Below, piece after piece: positions 11,790 to 21,356 of a DNA stretch of 64,000 bases (position 1 is its first letter; every line of letters starts with the position of its first letter). The stretch lies in NCBI GenBank assembly GCA_963971425.1, contig OZ020517.1, forward strand, positions 6,698,501 through 6,762,500, written 5' to 3'. Source of the stretch: Bryoerythrophyllum caledonicum. Its lineage: Eukaryota > Streptophyta > Bryopsida > Pottiales > Pottiaceae. A program made the position numbers and the translations under genes. Below the pieces are notes generated by a model. It was not told where the DNA came from. It did not search any database and worked only from the letters and a program-made list of their open reading frames with translations.

Positions 11790-12045
11790 GTGTGCATGCC
11801 CCCCGTACGCCGCGCGCGTACGAGAAGGGACGAGTGCGTACCAATCATGGCTCGCGCGTACGAGCATAGTGGCCGGGCGCGAGCGAATGGGGGCCGGGCG
11901 TGTGCGAATGGGGCCGGGCGCGTACGCTTTGGGGCCGGGCGCCTGCGCTTTGGAGCTGGGCGCATGTGTTTTGAGGCCGTGTGCGCGCGAATGGGGGTCG
12001 GGCACGTGCGCTTTGAGGCCGGGCGCGCGCGAACAGGGACCATGG
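11790..12045. repeat. CpG-rich 21-bp minisatellite, array 2
   Basis: Units start ccgggcg or a variant at 11873, 11894, 11914, 11935, 11956, 11977, 11998 and 12019, a 21-bp period. It lies upstream of copy 2 in the same relative position as array 3 upstream of copy 5. Confidence 0.85.
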
Positions 12046-12304
12046 AAAGTTCAGTTCTTGCAAATTGGATTATCCTAAATGTTACAAAATCATTTCAATG
12101 TTTCAAAGGAGTTGCCGAAAATGGGTCAATGTTTTAAAGATGTCGTTATATTTATATTGTACATGCAAATGCCGCAACATACAAAATGGTTATAAATGCT
12201 ACGCTTTCATCTTGCATTCTATTTGCCTATACTCCACTTCATCTCGCATCAGCTCTACTTGCTTCACCACTTCCTCCAGCCCCATCATCCAGCAATCTAC
12301 AAGC

Positions 12305-12800
12305 CGCTCACGTCCTCCGGTGAGGCCCATCCGAGTTTACCAGAGCACGTAACATTTCGGAGTTCCGAATTGCTTTGAGAGTCTTCATAGTCGCCGGACT
12401 ATGTTCCTCAAGAAGGAAGTCAATAGCTTCCTCCTTCCAAATTTCCTTCCATTGCGATTCTTCCCATTGCAATGCATTGCGAAGGTCAAGATCTGTGGCC
12501 TCTCCCAATTCTGACACGACACGTCCCTGGTGATTCCATAGTTTCCCATCTGGACGTCGCCCGAATTGAAATAGCTTCCGTCTAGCATCCCAATATCCAC
12601 CCATGACTTGGTAGAAGAAGTTTCGTTTACCAACATGGTCTGCGGTGGTTCCCGATATGAGTTTCTTGGCCACTCGTACAATTTCTTCGTGGTCATTTTT
12701 CCAACCAAATTGCGAGCTTGCAGTGGACTTATGTAGCTGGTGGCACTGCGCACGCCAATTCCACACCAAATCTTCTGCTCACTTTTGAGCATAGGCATCC
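12305..12800 (-). pseudogene. RING-family C-terminal domain fragment
   Basis: Minus-strand frame matching the region after the RING finger in the fullest copy (18629-20914). Shared anchors are EDLVWNWR / NDLVWSWK, EEIVRVAKKLI / EQIVRVCKNLI, GKRNFFYQVMGGYWD / GKRNFFYQCFNGHWD, ESQWKEIWKEEAIDFLLEEH / ESEWKEIFQNDGMNFLLDVH, and LRALVNSDGPHRRT / LRAVLDEDGPAKRT. A TGA lies just before EDLVW (AQK-stop-AEDLVW). The homology begins at almost the residue where copy 5 breaks off, and both breaks abut a GTCCG-rich segment. Function of the domain unknown. Confidence 0.6.
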
Positions 12801-12804
12801 CCAG

Positions 12805-13070
12805 GCCGGGGTTGTCATAACGGACGGGTTGAGGTGATCGGACGGGACAACCGGACGGGCGGCCCGGATCGGACGGACGGACGGATCGGACGGATTGCCT
12901 GAAGTGCGCCCAATAATTTTTTGCAAGTAAGAAATTTTTACTGTGATGGCCACGTCACATTCGGACGTGTCACGCCACCGTGGCACTAGGGCGGGGACGT
13001 CTCCATGAGGGGCGAGGAGGTCTGCGCCCAAGGGCGTAGATGTCCCCGCCCCTCATGTAGGCGTCCCTGT
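12805..13070. repeat. GC-rich module A (GTCCG and GGGGCGGGGACGT repeats)
   Basis: Starts with ggttgtcataacggacggg, followed by many (g/c)ggacgg units, then an AT-rich centre, then ggcggggacgtctcc and cccgcccctcatg segments. The module at 23290-23585 has the same parts in inverted order and orientation, ending ccagtatgacaacc. Both sit at the same break point in the RING-family gene, which suggests a mobile element with GTTGTCATA-type ends. Confidence 0.5.
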
Positions 13071-13292
13071 CCCTGCATCAGTGAGCGGAGAGATCTTAAT
13101 GTCTGGAAGCAAAATATGTTTATTACATTAAATCGTTTCACGATATAACAACAATTCCCTAATTTTATATTTCCAAACGAAGTAATATCGGCGCTCGTTA
13201 TCTAAGAAACCTTTTTCTCTCCTAGCTTCTTCTATGAATTATCACAACTCTCTTGATTTCGCATACATATACGTAGTTACTTTTCTTGTCCT
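13071..13292. other. AT-rich spacer, no gene
   Basis: AT-rich sequence between GC module A and the minus-strand acidic ORF. Nothing recognised. Confidence 0.4.
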
Positions 13293-13661
13293 TTAATTAT
13301 TCAAACGGCCCGATCTGCGCACTCCTTCGGTGGACGGGCCACCCATAACCGCATCTCGAAGGACGATATCATCATCATCTGGTGCCTCATCGCAATCTGG
13401 ACGGTTGTCATCATCAGCTCCTTCATCGCTCTCATCTTCGAATTCTCCATTGCTACCATCCGTAGTCCAAAAGCCCTCTATTTCACAGTTGTCATTACGA
13501 AGCTCTACAACTGTTTCACCATCGCAACGCGAACGTCTTGTGAGCCGCAAAAATGGCTCACGGTGACGAATGGACCACGCATCACACGTGTTAAGGTCAA
13601 CAAGTAGTAAAAATGGGTTATCCAATTGGATTAGCTCATGATTTTTGATCAAAATGGCCAA
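13293..13661 (-). CDS. Hypothetical acidic protein fragment, 122 aa
   Basis: An uninterrupted minus-strand frame of 122 codons. The first half looks globular (HELIQLDNPFLLLVDLNTCD, HREPFLRLTRRSRCDGETVV). The second half is strongly acidic (DESDEGADDDNRPDCDEAPD) and it ends GVRRSGRLNN. An acidic tract followed by a basic R-R-S-G-R-L tail is common at the C-termini of plant transposon proteins, but I do not recognise a specific family. The true start may lie in an upstream exon. Confidence 0.35.
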   Translation of the reverse strand: MAILIKNHELIQLDNPFLLLVDLNTCDAWSIRHREPFLRLTRRSRCDGETVVELRNDNCEIEGFWTTDGSNGEFEDESDEGADDDNRPDCDEAPDDDDIVLRDAVMGGPSTEGVRRSGRLNN

Positions 13662-13689
13662 ATAGCCTTTTCATACACTAATTCTTAAA

Positions 13690-14435
13690 AGTGGCATGTG
13701 GCAACCAAGATTTTTATGGAGTTAACCAAAAAATAAATAGAAAGAAAAAAAATAAAGAAAAGGTTAAGAAAATAAAAAACAATAGAAAAGATAGAAATAG
13801 AAGGAGTGGAGAAGAATTTACCTCCTACCAAGTCGGGGACCGCAAAGTGGCCACGGTGAGGAAACTATGGAAAAAATAGGAGAGGAGGAAGAATGATGGT
13901 GAGGAGAAAGAAAAAATAATGAGGCTTTAAAAGCCATTAAAAAAATAGACAAAAGGGGTCAAAAAGACTTGGGCAAAACCCTCACCAATCACTAGGTAAA
14001 CTAGTCATAACCTCACGCAAGGGGAATTCAAGCTAGGTGGAGTAGTTCGATTTAGCATCCTTGAATTAGCTAGATAGCTCACTTATTGGTGATCATGCGC
14101 ATACCATGTGGCATAAGGTTAAATTATGAGATTTAAGTATTCCTTGGTTAGTGGTGACACCCACTTTTGTTAGTGCAAGGGTGGCGCGGAATTAATTAGT
14201 TATAGGTTAAGGATTTTTTATGAAGAAGGTCATTTATAGAGGAAGGAAAAGGCGGCAGGGAACGACCTTCGGAACGCAAGGGGAGCAAAGGGCTTGGGGG
14301 TTACCCCCTGGGAGACGCTTATTCGAAGCAGGGACTGTAGGAATGTAGAGAGTGGACTAAAGGACGAGGGACTGAGGGGAAGAGAGCCGGAAGCCCCGGC
14401 CAGAAGAGAGATTGAATTAGGTTAGCGAGGAGAAC
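13690..14435. other. Purine-rich then GC-richer spacer; no recognised gene
   Basis: 13720-13930 is a purine-rich, Lys/Arg-coding low-complexity stretch. 14240-14420 is G-rich and holds gggggttaccccctgg. It could be the leader of a retroelement, but no LTR pair, primer binding site or polymerase was identified. Confidence 0.35.
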
Positions 14436-15010
14436 ATGATCAGGAGCACCAGACCAAGGCGAGGAAGAACACGATCAAGAGCACCAGACCAGGACGAGGA
14501 AGAACACGTTCAAGAGCATCAGACCACGGCGAGGATGAACACGATTACGAAGCACCAGCAAGGTGAGGAAGAACACGATCACGAAGCACCAGCAGAGCGA
14601 GGAAGAACACGATCAAGAGCACCAGACCAGGGCGAGGAAGAACACGATCAAGAGCAGCAGACTAGGGCGAGGAAGAACACGATCACGAAGCACCAGCAGG
14701 GCGAGGAAGAACACGATCAAGAGCACCAGACTAGGGCAAGGAAGAACACGATCACGAGCACCAGTAAGGCGAGGAAGAACACGATCAAGAGCACCAGACC
14801 ATGGCGAGGAAGAACACGTTCAAGAGCATCAGACCAGGGCGAGGATGAATACGATCAAGAGCACCAGACTAGGGCAAGGAAGAACACGATCACGAAGCAC
14901 CAGCAGAGCGAGGAAGAACACGATCAAGAGCACCAGACCATGGCGAGGAAGAACACGATCACGAGCACCAACAGGACGAGGAAGAACACGATCAAGAGCA
15001 CCAGAGGGTA
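14436..15010. repeat. Minisatellite, units of about 32-35 bp
   Basis: About 17 units of the form gaggaagaacacgatcaaga gcaccagaccagggc (35 bp), with shorter variants lacking part of the second half (for example the 34-bp unit at 14531). Two overlapping frames are open through the array (191 and 176 codons, Arg/Lys/Thr-rich with KNTIKSTR-like repeats). That follows from the absence of stop triplets in the unit and is not evidence of a protein. Confidence 0.85.
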
Positions 15011-15795
15011 AATTGAGCGGGATCAGGGAGCCCCTCCTCTCTCTCAAAAATATTCACCATTCCCTTGTTGCACATGGTAGGAAGGAACCCTAATTTTGCT
15101 ATCTACAATTATCATGCAGAAGCGCTGCCCAAATTACAATAGAATTAGGGTTTTATAACCTAAATACTGAGTTCAAATGAATAATAGGAATTAAATGCAA
15201 CTGAAGGGATATGTGCGACTTGGTGCATAGTGAGATTCTGGAATGTGAAGGTGCATGATTCATGCATGTGATGTATGGTGCATGATTAAACAAATGTATG
15301 GATTGAGTATTGCACTATTGGTTGTATGATTGTGAGTTTGGGGTTAATCTCAATGGATAATTGAACATTGTCATTGCGTTAGGCACAAAAAAATAGCAGG
15401 GAAGGAAGAAAAGAACATAAAAAACGAAGTAGTAACCAAGAAGATAATGGAGATATAAATTTTGGAATAAAGAAAAGAAAAAATTTGTCTGTCGTCCACT
15501 ATTGTTAGGGTCGTACCTTGGTCTAAACTGGATTTGTTGGGGTCTAATCAAGTTCAGAAGGACAAGCTGAACCTATTTAACCCAAAAAACGTTGAAAACG
15601 GAGCCCTAAGGCAAAACTTATGCATGTTTGAAGGTTGGACGTGAGTTAAGACTGAATTCAGACATAACAACGTCAATTGTTCATTAAAATCTCAAGTAAC
15701 CACACCCTAACCCCCAATGTTCCGCGCGTGGCATGTATGGTTAGTTTCAATGGTGGTTGTATACGGGGTTGTATCCCGGTTTTAGGGTCTTGTGT
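15011..15795. other. No gene recognised
   Basis: AT-rich intergenic sequence with tgcatgattcatgcatgtgatg-like phrases near 15250. No coding frame with recognisable domains. Confidence 0.4.
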
Positions 15796-16551
15796 TCAAG
15801 ATAATCCACCCGCTAGAGGGTGGTTTATTTGGCTCACACGTTTGAATCTTTTTTGCCGATGTGCGTGAGGATCATCGCCGTCGGAATTTATGGTCGGGTC
15901 GCTGGTAGGACGAATTGCTCGATTCAGAACAACAAACGCCGGAGTTGTTGAAGAGCGTCCTAGAACATACGTGTCCAAAAACGGTTGTACAACCACGTTC
16001 GGATCTCGTGCTTCTATTCCAAGGAGGGGACGTCTACGAAGCCTTGAGGATGATGCTTCGCCGTTGTTTCTTCCTTCACGGCCTCTAGCCGCTCCACAGC
16101 CTTTAGACCCTCCACGAGCATTAGTCCTTCCACTGGGTTGTTGATATTGACCCATTGGATGAAGAGGCCTTCTTGTAGCGGCCAATGGGGGTCTTCTATT
16201 TCTGGTAGTAGTAGCGGAAGTGTTTAGATCCATTCTCTCAACGCCTACACGTCGTTGAAAAGGTCCATACATGGCATTCGCCGTTCTAGGAGAAGAGGAA
16301 TCCTGGGAAGGCGGCGTTGGTACATTCTGGTCATTGATAACACTAGGCAACACCACAACCGGAGATGGTTGTGGCTCAAGGTCCTCTGTGAATGCAAAAG
16401 CATCAGAGGGGTCTAAATATTCCGGGTCAAAATGCTTTCGCTGATTAACAACCCTTTCATTTCTTGGAGTCGTCCCTACAATTGTTGTGTTTACAACATT
16501 TGCGTTAGAGTCTCCTTGAACGACTCCAGTGCTATGAAATGATGCACCCAT
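15796..16551 (-). CDS. Hypothetical protein, 251 aa, low complexity
   Basis: An uninterrupted frame of 251 codons. The N-terminal half is Ser/Thr/Pro/Asn-rich, with an acidic patch (LDPSDAFAFTEDLEPQPSP). The middle is Arg/Gly-rich (RTNARGGSKGCGAARGREGR). The C-terminal part contains RNRRPPLAATRRPLHP and QKRFKRVSQINHPLAGG. No catalytic motif, transmembrane helix or zinc finger is visible. It lies downstream of RING-family copy 3 on the same strand but in another frame, so it might be a shifted or divergent 3' part of that gene. I do not recognise it. Confidence 0.4.
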   Translation of the reverse strand: MGASFHSTGVVQGDSNANVVNTTIVGTTPRNERVVNQRKHFDPEYLDPSDAFAFTEDLEPQPSPVVVLPSVINDQNVPTPPSQDSSSPRTANAMYGPFQRRVGVERMDLNTSATTTRNRRPPLAATRRPLHPMGQYQQPSGRTNARGGSKGCGAARGREGRNNGEASSSRLRRRPLLGIEARDPNVVVQPFLDTYVLGRSSTTPAFVVLNRAIRPTSDPTINSDGDDPHAHRQKRFKRVSQINHPLAGGLS

Positions 16552-16622
16552 TCCAATAGGGCTCTCTTGGCCATACCGGTTTTCAACCGATCCTTGGTTG
16601 TTTCAAGTCGCAATATTTATTG

Positions 16623-17216
16623 CTATCTCTCCGGCTCCGTTGTTGTCGGCATCTCCATTTCCACCTCCATAGTCTGATGGGGAATTGTCATCGTCGCGAA
16701 CATTCCCGACATTGGCCCCCCCGTTTTAGGCTCTTCAAGGTTAGTCACATTTGAGATGTCGCTCTCTGAGGAAGTAGACAAAGGTTGCACTTCATAAATG
16801 CCCTCATTTTGAAGAAGATGAGGCGAAGGACTGCGACGAGGACTTTGATTCCAAGGTCCCCAACGACCTTGAGCCAATTCTTCTTCCACATCGTCATCAT
16901 CTCCGTAATAGTTCACCACTTGATAAACTTCGATGCATCGATTTTTAAACGCCTCTTCGACGCAATGTTTCAAGTTTGCCTTGTGGAAGTGCCGGTGATA
17001 GTTGTGTCGCTCCTCTGGGAAAGCCTTGTCGATGTGGCACCACTCGATGTAGTTTGCGCAATCATCAAAACTCCATGGCTCATGTACGTCTTCCCAACCT
17101 CGAAAAGCCAACTTTGCGGGATTACGAAGAACGTGCAACCGCTTCTAATGGGCGTTCCCCGCTCGTGCACGGGTCTTGTCTCGCTCCTCCTTCGCCAATT
17201 GTCCGGGTAAAGACAT
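16623..17216 (-). pseudogene. YIEWCH/RING-family copy 3 (N-terminal part)
   Basis: ATG at 17216 gives MSLPGQLAKEERDKTRARAG, matching the NKEERDKSR start of the fullest copy. A TAG near 17147 follows GNAH. The frame then continues KRLHVLRNPAKLAFRGWEDV, EPWSFDDCANYIEWCHIDKA, FPEERHNYHRHFHKANLKHC and EEAFKNRCIEVYQVV, after which it diverges into an acidic and Pro/Ser-rich tail and stops at 16623. The closest relative is the copy at 20914-18629 (EPWSFEDCANFIEWCHIDKV). The coiled coil and RING are absent or replaced. Confidence 0.6.
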
Positions 17217-17359
17217 GGTGTGCACGTGTTCTCGCAAAATTCTGGCGTGGATGGATGAATGAAGACCTCGCACGACGCCAACATCCAGCTCAATGAAGAG
17301 ATGGATGGATAGGAGTATGCGAGGCGGGGACAAATGAGGAGTTTCTCCATTAAAATAGT

Positions 17360-17480
17360 AATCTGGTAGGGGCGGAGACGTCTCCGCCCCTACTCGGGCA
17401 GGGGGGGAGACGTCCCCGCCCTCTACCGAGGTTGGGGCGGGGACGTTTGCTTGAAAATTTTGGGGGGGGTCGTCCCCACA
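17360..17480. promoter_or_regulatory. GC-rich module with a 28-bp perfect palindrome
   Basis: Positions 17366-17393 form a perfect palindrome centred on GACGTC, core GGGCGGAGACGTCTCCGCCC. Related cccgcc/ggggacgt repeats follow up to about 17480. Such sites resemble plant bZIP targets (ACGT core), or could simply be a hairpin-forming repeat. It lies about 150 bp upstream of copy 3's start codon; similar segments precede copy 4 (21085-21150). Confidence 0.5.
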
Positions 17481-17559
17481 AAACTCTTGAAGGAGGCGTT
17501 TGAGGCCATTGTTGCTTGGCCGAGGCACTCCTCATCTCCATGAGACGGGTGCACAATTA

Positions 17560-18620
17560 AATATAGAATGCATTATTTTTTGTTCCGACAAGATCCTAAT
17601 GCACTTAAAATAACACGCAGATTATGTCTTTCCCTAGTTCTAGGGAGGAAGGCGAAATGGAAAGTACAACTTTTGTACTTTGACGGCATGCTCTCCAATA
17701 AGGAACACCTTTATTAGCTCCCTATTAGTTTTGGAGCAAACATAAGAGTGTAGAAAATTAATTCCTTTCAAATTTTACAAAAAAATTCCTTGTCTTTAGT
17801 GGAAAATACCGCTTCAACTCTAGTCAAAGATTTTCACATATTGCCAAAAATAAAACGGGCAAGGTACCAAAAACAAAAACGTCTTACCACATAAAACTTA
17901 GAGATTTTAACTTTTTATACTTTTGATTTTTTCCACAACAATATGTGGTGTAGACCTTCATATTGACCGTTTGGATCATCAATCTAAAACATATCAAGTA
18001 TCTAAAAACTAAAACGTTAATTGTCCATTTTGAGCTTCCACTACTAGCATAGTTGACTTGAATAAGCTACACCCTTTTTCTACCTCTAACAATTGGTGTA
18101 TAAGGAACTAACATCATCCTAAACTACCATTAGTAATGGATTTAGGCCTTATGTAGTGCAAAAATTTGATACCAGGTAGTGAATAGTATGGGAGCTATGC
18201 AAGTCTTTCAATCCGTGCGGTTAAAATTTATGAAATTTTGTGGGGACATTAACAAAGAAGTATTTATTGAGATCCTACGGTTAGATGTAGAAATAAAAAG
18301 GTTTTGTCTCCCTTCTTAGGCATTATACTATAGCCGGGCAGTTTTGAAGTGTTTTTGGTGCAAAATTGCCTTGGTCTTTTAGGGATTAAAAATGTTTGGA
18401 GGTTTAAAAATTGGTCCACACCATTTTTGTCTATACAAACGCACAAATCCTTATGAGGCTTAAGTACATCCATAATCACACCACTATTATCAAGTAGAAT
18501 GTAGACACTACTATTCATATTTTTTTAGTATGCATAATGTAATACGAAAATGGAAAAATACATTAAACGCTAAAAGATGAAGCATTGGTAGAAAAATGTC
18601 TCTTGGTACCGCAAAAAGAA
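17560..18620. repeat. Degenerate copy of the TTAA-flanked repeat family
   Basis: The interval between about 17755 and 18384 matches, with many differences, the elements at 39848-40784 and 48781-49706. Shared phrases are cttgtctttagtg, gtcaaa-attttcacatattg, gggcaaggtaccaaaaa, ccacataaaacttagagat, gttttgtctcccttctt, and an end ggtcttttagggattaa. The rest of the stretch is AT-rich with no gene. Confidence 0.55.
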
Positions 18621-18628
18621 AAATACAC

Positions 18629-20914
18629 CTAGTCAATATTCATCGGGCTATTAGTAGTGCCACTCGCCCTTGCCTCGTTGTTGTGTGCCCCTACGTGCAT
18701 AGGGAGGTCTTCATCTGAGCCCAATACAAGTCTACGAGACGCCGATCGTGTTCTCTTCGCTGGTCCATCTTCATCCAACACGGCCCTTAGGATTTGGGAT
18801 TGCATGAGCTGGTCGAGCGCTTGCCGTGTCCCTAGACTGTGCACATCGAGCAAGAAGTTCATTCCGTCATTTTGGAAAATTTCTTTCCACTCTGATTCCA
18901 ATAATTGTCTTAGTTCTTGCGGGTCTGGTTGGTCAACGTCGTGAGAAATGCGATCCCCGTTGTCGTCTGTGATGCGAACTCCGTCAACGGCCCACAACCA
19001 TTGCCGTGGATGAAGTTCGAAATAAAATTGCTCCCTGTTCTCGTCCCAATGGCCATTAAAGCATTGGTAGAAGAAATTTCGTTTTCCTTGACCATATTTG
19101 TCCTTTAACGGGATCAAATTCTTGCACACCCGGACAATCTGCTCCGGGTCCCTTTCCCAACCCCACTCGTTTGAGAAGTGCATCTTATCCAACGAATGCA
19201 TCTTCAATTTCCAGCTCCACACCAAATCATTTCCCCACATCTTTGATTGATTAGGGGCGTTCGTCACATTGAACTTCCAATGCAGGGGCATGTATGGAAC
19301 TAATCCAAAAAGTTCGTACAATCGCTTGTGAAAAGGGGCCTTGCACAATGAGCACCGCCGGCGTACAACCATCAAGCTAATCAAGCAAAATGGATGGTAC
19401 AAGTGCTCACAAGTGCCTAGATGCATCCCACCTTCTAGACCAAATGGGTTTAGACAAATTGAGCAAGTCGTACCTTCGGATACAAAGCTCGAAGGTTGTG
19501 GCTACAATAACATGGGGTTGCCCCGATGGTCGAGGGTGGATGAAACCTCGTTTTTGAAATCCCAATTGTAATGGGACCAATTGATGGTTGTTTGCCCACC
19601 GGCGGTTTTCACCATCGCCATTTCATCCATCTTGAAAAGATCATCTACAAGGGCCCACGATGTCAAACCAAACACCCTCTCTTGGTTGTTTTCGGTATAG
19701 TTGTTGTCGATTTTCTGGAATTCCGCCACCAATTGTCGGGACCGATCGACCGTGAAGACGCATGCCAACTTCCATTGATAGTAATGTTCTATCAACACAT
19801 CCAAGCGACTTTGTAGTCTTGAATTCTCTTGAAGCGCTTTAGGGAGCTCTTTGCCGCCGTCACCCGCCGCACCCTCTTCTTTGTTGACCATACCTTTGTC
19901 TACGTTGGTAGGGGCTTCATCAAACGACAATGAATTATCTTGGTTTGACACATGTACAAGCCCTTCCTCCTCCCGTCGTGGATTCCGATCTTCTGTGGTC
20001 ATTGTACTAGCGTGTAGGGCAAGTCAGAGCTCCTCCATATCACGTTGTTGCTGGTTAATAACAATATTTTTGTCATTGATTTCAACTCTCAACTTGCAAA
20101 CCTCATCGCGCAATGACAATAGTTCTCTTGTCTTCTCTTCGAACTGGTTCAGCAAGGTTTGGATAGTGCTGGCAAAAATAGCTCCAGTAGTGGCTTCTAA
20201 CGTTCGATCAACAACCGCGGGGGATTGTACCTGAGCTACAACTTCATTGATGGTATTGTTAACAACTACATTAACCGTCTGTTCCACCGTCGTTCGTTTG
20301 GTGCGCGCTTGTATCCTTTGGCTCCTTGTGATTGGAACATGGGATCCGTCAAAGTCTGTATCCGTGTTTGAGGGATCGGTCTCGTACGTGTCGATTGGTT
20401 CAGTCTTCGCCATCAATTTTCCCAATCCGCCTTCAGGATACCTCCGTGTCCCCATTGGAATCAATCCATTTGTCGGAGAAGGAACTTTTATGCTATCTCC
20501 CATGGCTTTCAAGGTGGACCAATCTACCCTCTTGCCCAACTTTACCTCCGCGTGGACACCTCGCGCAAGGAAGAGATTTACTTCATTGCGTTTGATATAA
20601 GGGATGTCGTACAGGACCTGGTATACTTCAATGCACCAATTTTTGAACGCCTCGTCGGTGCACTTCCATAAATTTGCCTTGCAAAAGCGTCGGTAATAAT
20701 TGTGTCGCTCCTCTGGGAAAACCTTGTCGATATGGCACCACTCGATGAAGTTTGCGCAATCCTCGAAACTCCATGGCTCCAGAACTTCTTCCCGACCTTT
20801 AAAAGCCAGTTTGACAGGATTTCAAAGCACATGCAACCTCTCCCGCTGTTTGTTTCCCGATAGTAGTCGACTCTTGTCTCGTTCTTCTTTATTCATTTTT
20901 ACCGGCGTGGCCAT
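18629..20914 (-). pseudogene. YIEWCH-coiled-coil-RING-H2 protein, fullest copy (copy 4)
   Basis: One frame of about 760 codons runs from ATG 20914 to the stop at 18629, broken by three stops: TGA ~20824, TGA ~20026, TAG ~19504. In order: basic start (NKEERDKSR); the family domain (EPWSFEDCANFIEWCHIDKV, FPEERHNYYRRFCKANLWKC, EVNLFLARGVHAEVKLGKRV, DWSTLKAMGDS); a Val/Thr-rich linker; a coiled coil (FEEKTRELLSLRDEVCKLRV); a middle domain (LVEFQK-like AEFQKIDNNYTENNQERVFG, LTSWALVDDLFKMDEMAM). Then comes a RING-H2 finger (CSICLNPFGLEGGMHLGTCE, HLYHPFC, CSLCKAPFHKRLYELFGLVP), with spacing C-x2-C-x14-C-x-H-x2-H-x2-C...C-x2-C. A C-terminal domain ends near DGPAKRTRSASRR. RING-H2 proteins are usually E3 ubiquitin ligases; that role is inference. 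I do not recognise the other domains. Confidence 0.7.
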
Positions 20915-21356
20915 GGGTGGGGAAAATTTGAATATAATGTATGTGATGCGAATGGATGAAGTCCTCATACGACACCCACAACCAACTCAATTAAGAGGTG
21001 GATGGAGAGGGAGTATGTGAGGCGGGGACAATTAGGGGCGTGCACAATACTATATAGCCGATAGACGAAGCACTGGTCTAAGGTCCCCGGGCAGGGGCGG
21101 GGACGTCTCCACCGCTGCCCGTGTGGGGCAGTGACGTCTTCGCGAAAAGAACCCTAAACCACATAAATAGGGGACTTTTGTCCTTATTCTCTGCCAAGTC
21201 CACTCCCTAGGCTTCACGTGTCAGTTCGCTTTGCGGCCTGAAAGTGAGTTTGGTGGGTGGTCGGGCTTGGCCCATTTATTGCACCCAGACTCTTTGTGGT
21301 TTTTTTTAAACCATCAACTTGGAATTTCGACCACGGTAGGGAGTTGACTATTACAT
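20915..21356. promoter_or_regulatory. Shared upstream region between RING copy 4 and the kinase-like gene
   Basis: The two genes point away from each other across 442 bp. The middle (21085-21150) holds gcaggggcggggacgtctcc and gggcagtgacgtcttcgcg, the same GACGTC-centred GC module seen upstream of copy 3. A head-to-head layout with one GC module suggests co-regulation, but no TATA box or transcript evidence is available. Confidence 0.4.

Noticed and set aside
11721..12137. Open frames over array 2
   Set aside because: Same 21-bp repeat artefact as array 3.
13690..14435. LTR retrotransposon leader
   Set aside because: No paired LTR, primer binding site, gag or polymerase motif was found.
14436..15093. 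Two overlapping Arg/Lys-rich open frames of 176-191 codons
   Set aside because: They follow from a stop-free minisatellite of 32-35 bp units and have no start context or non-repeat sequence.
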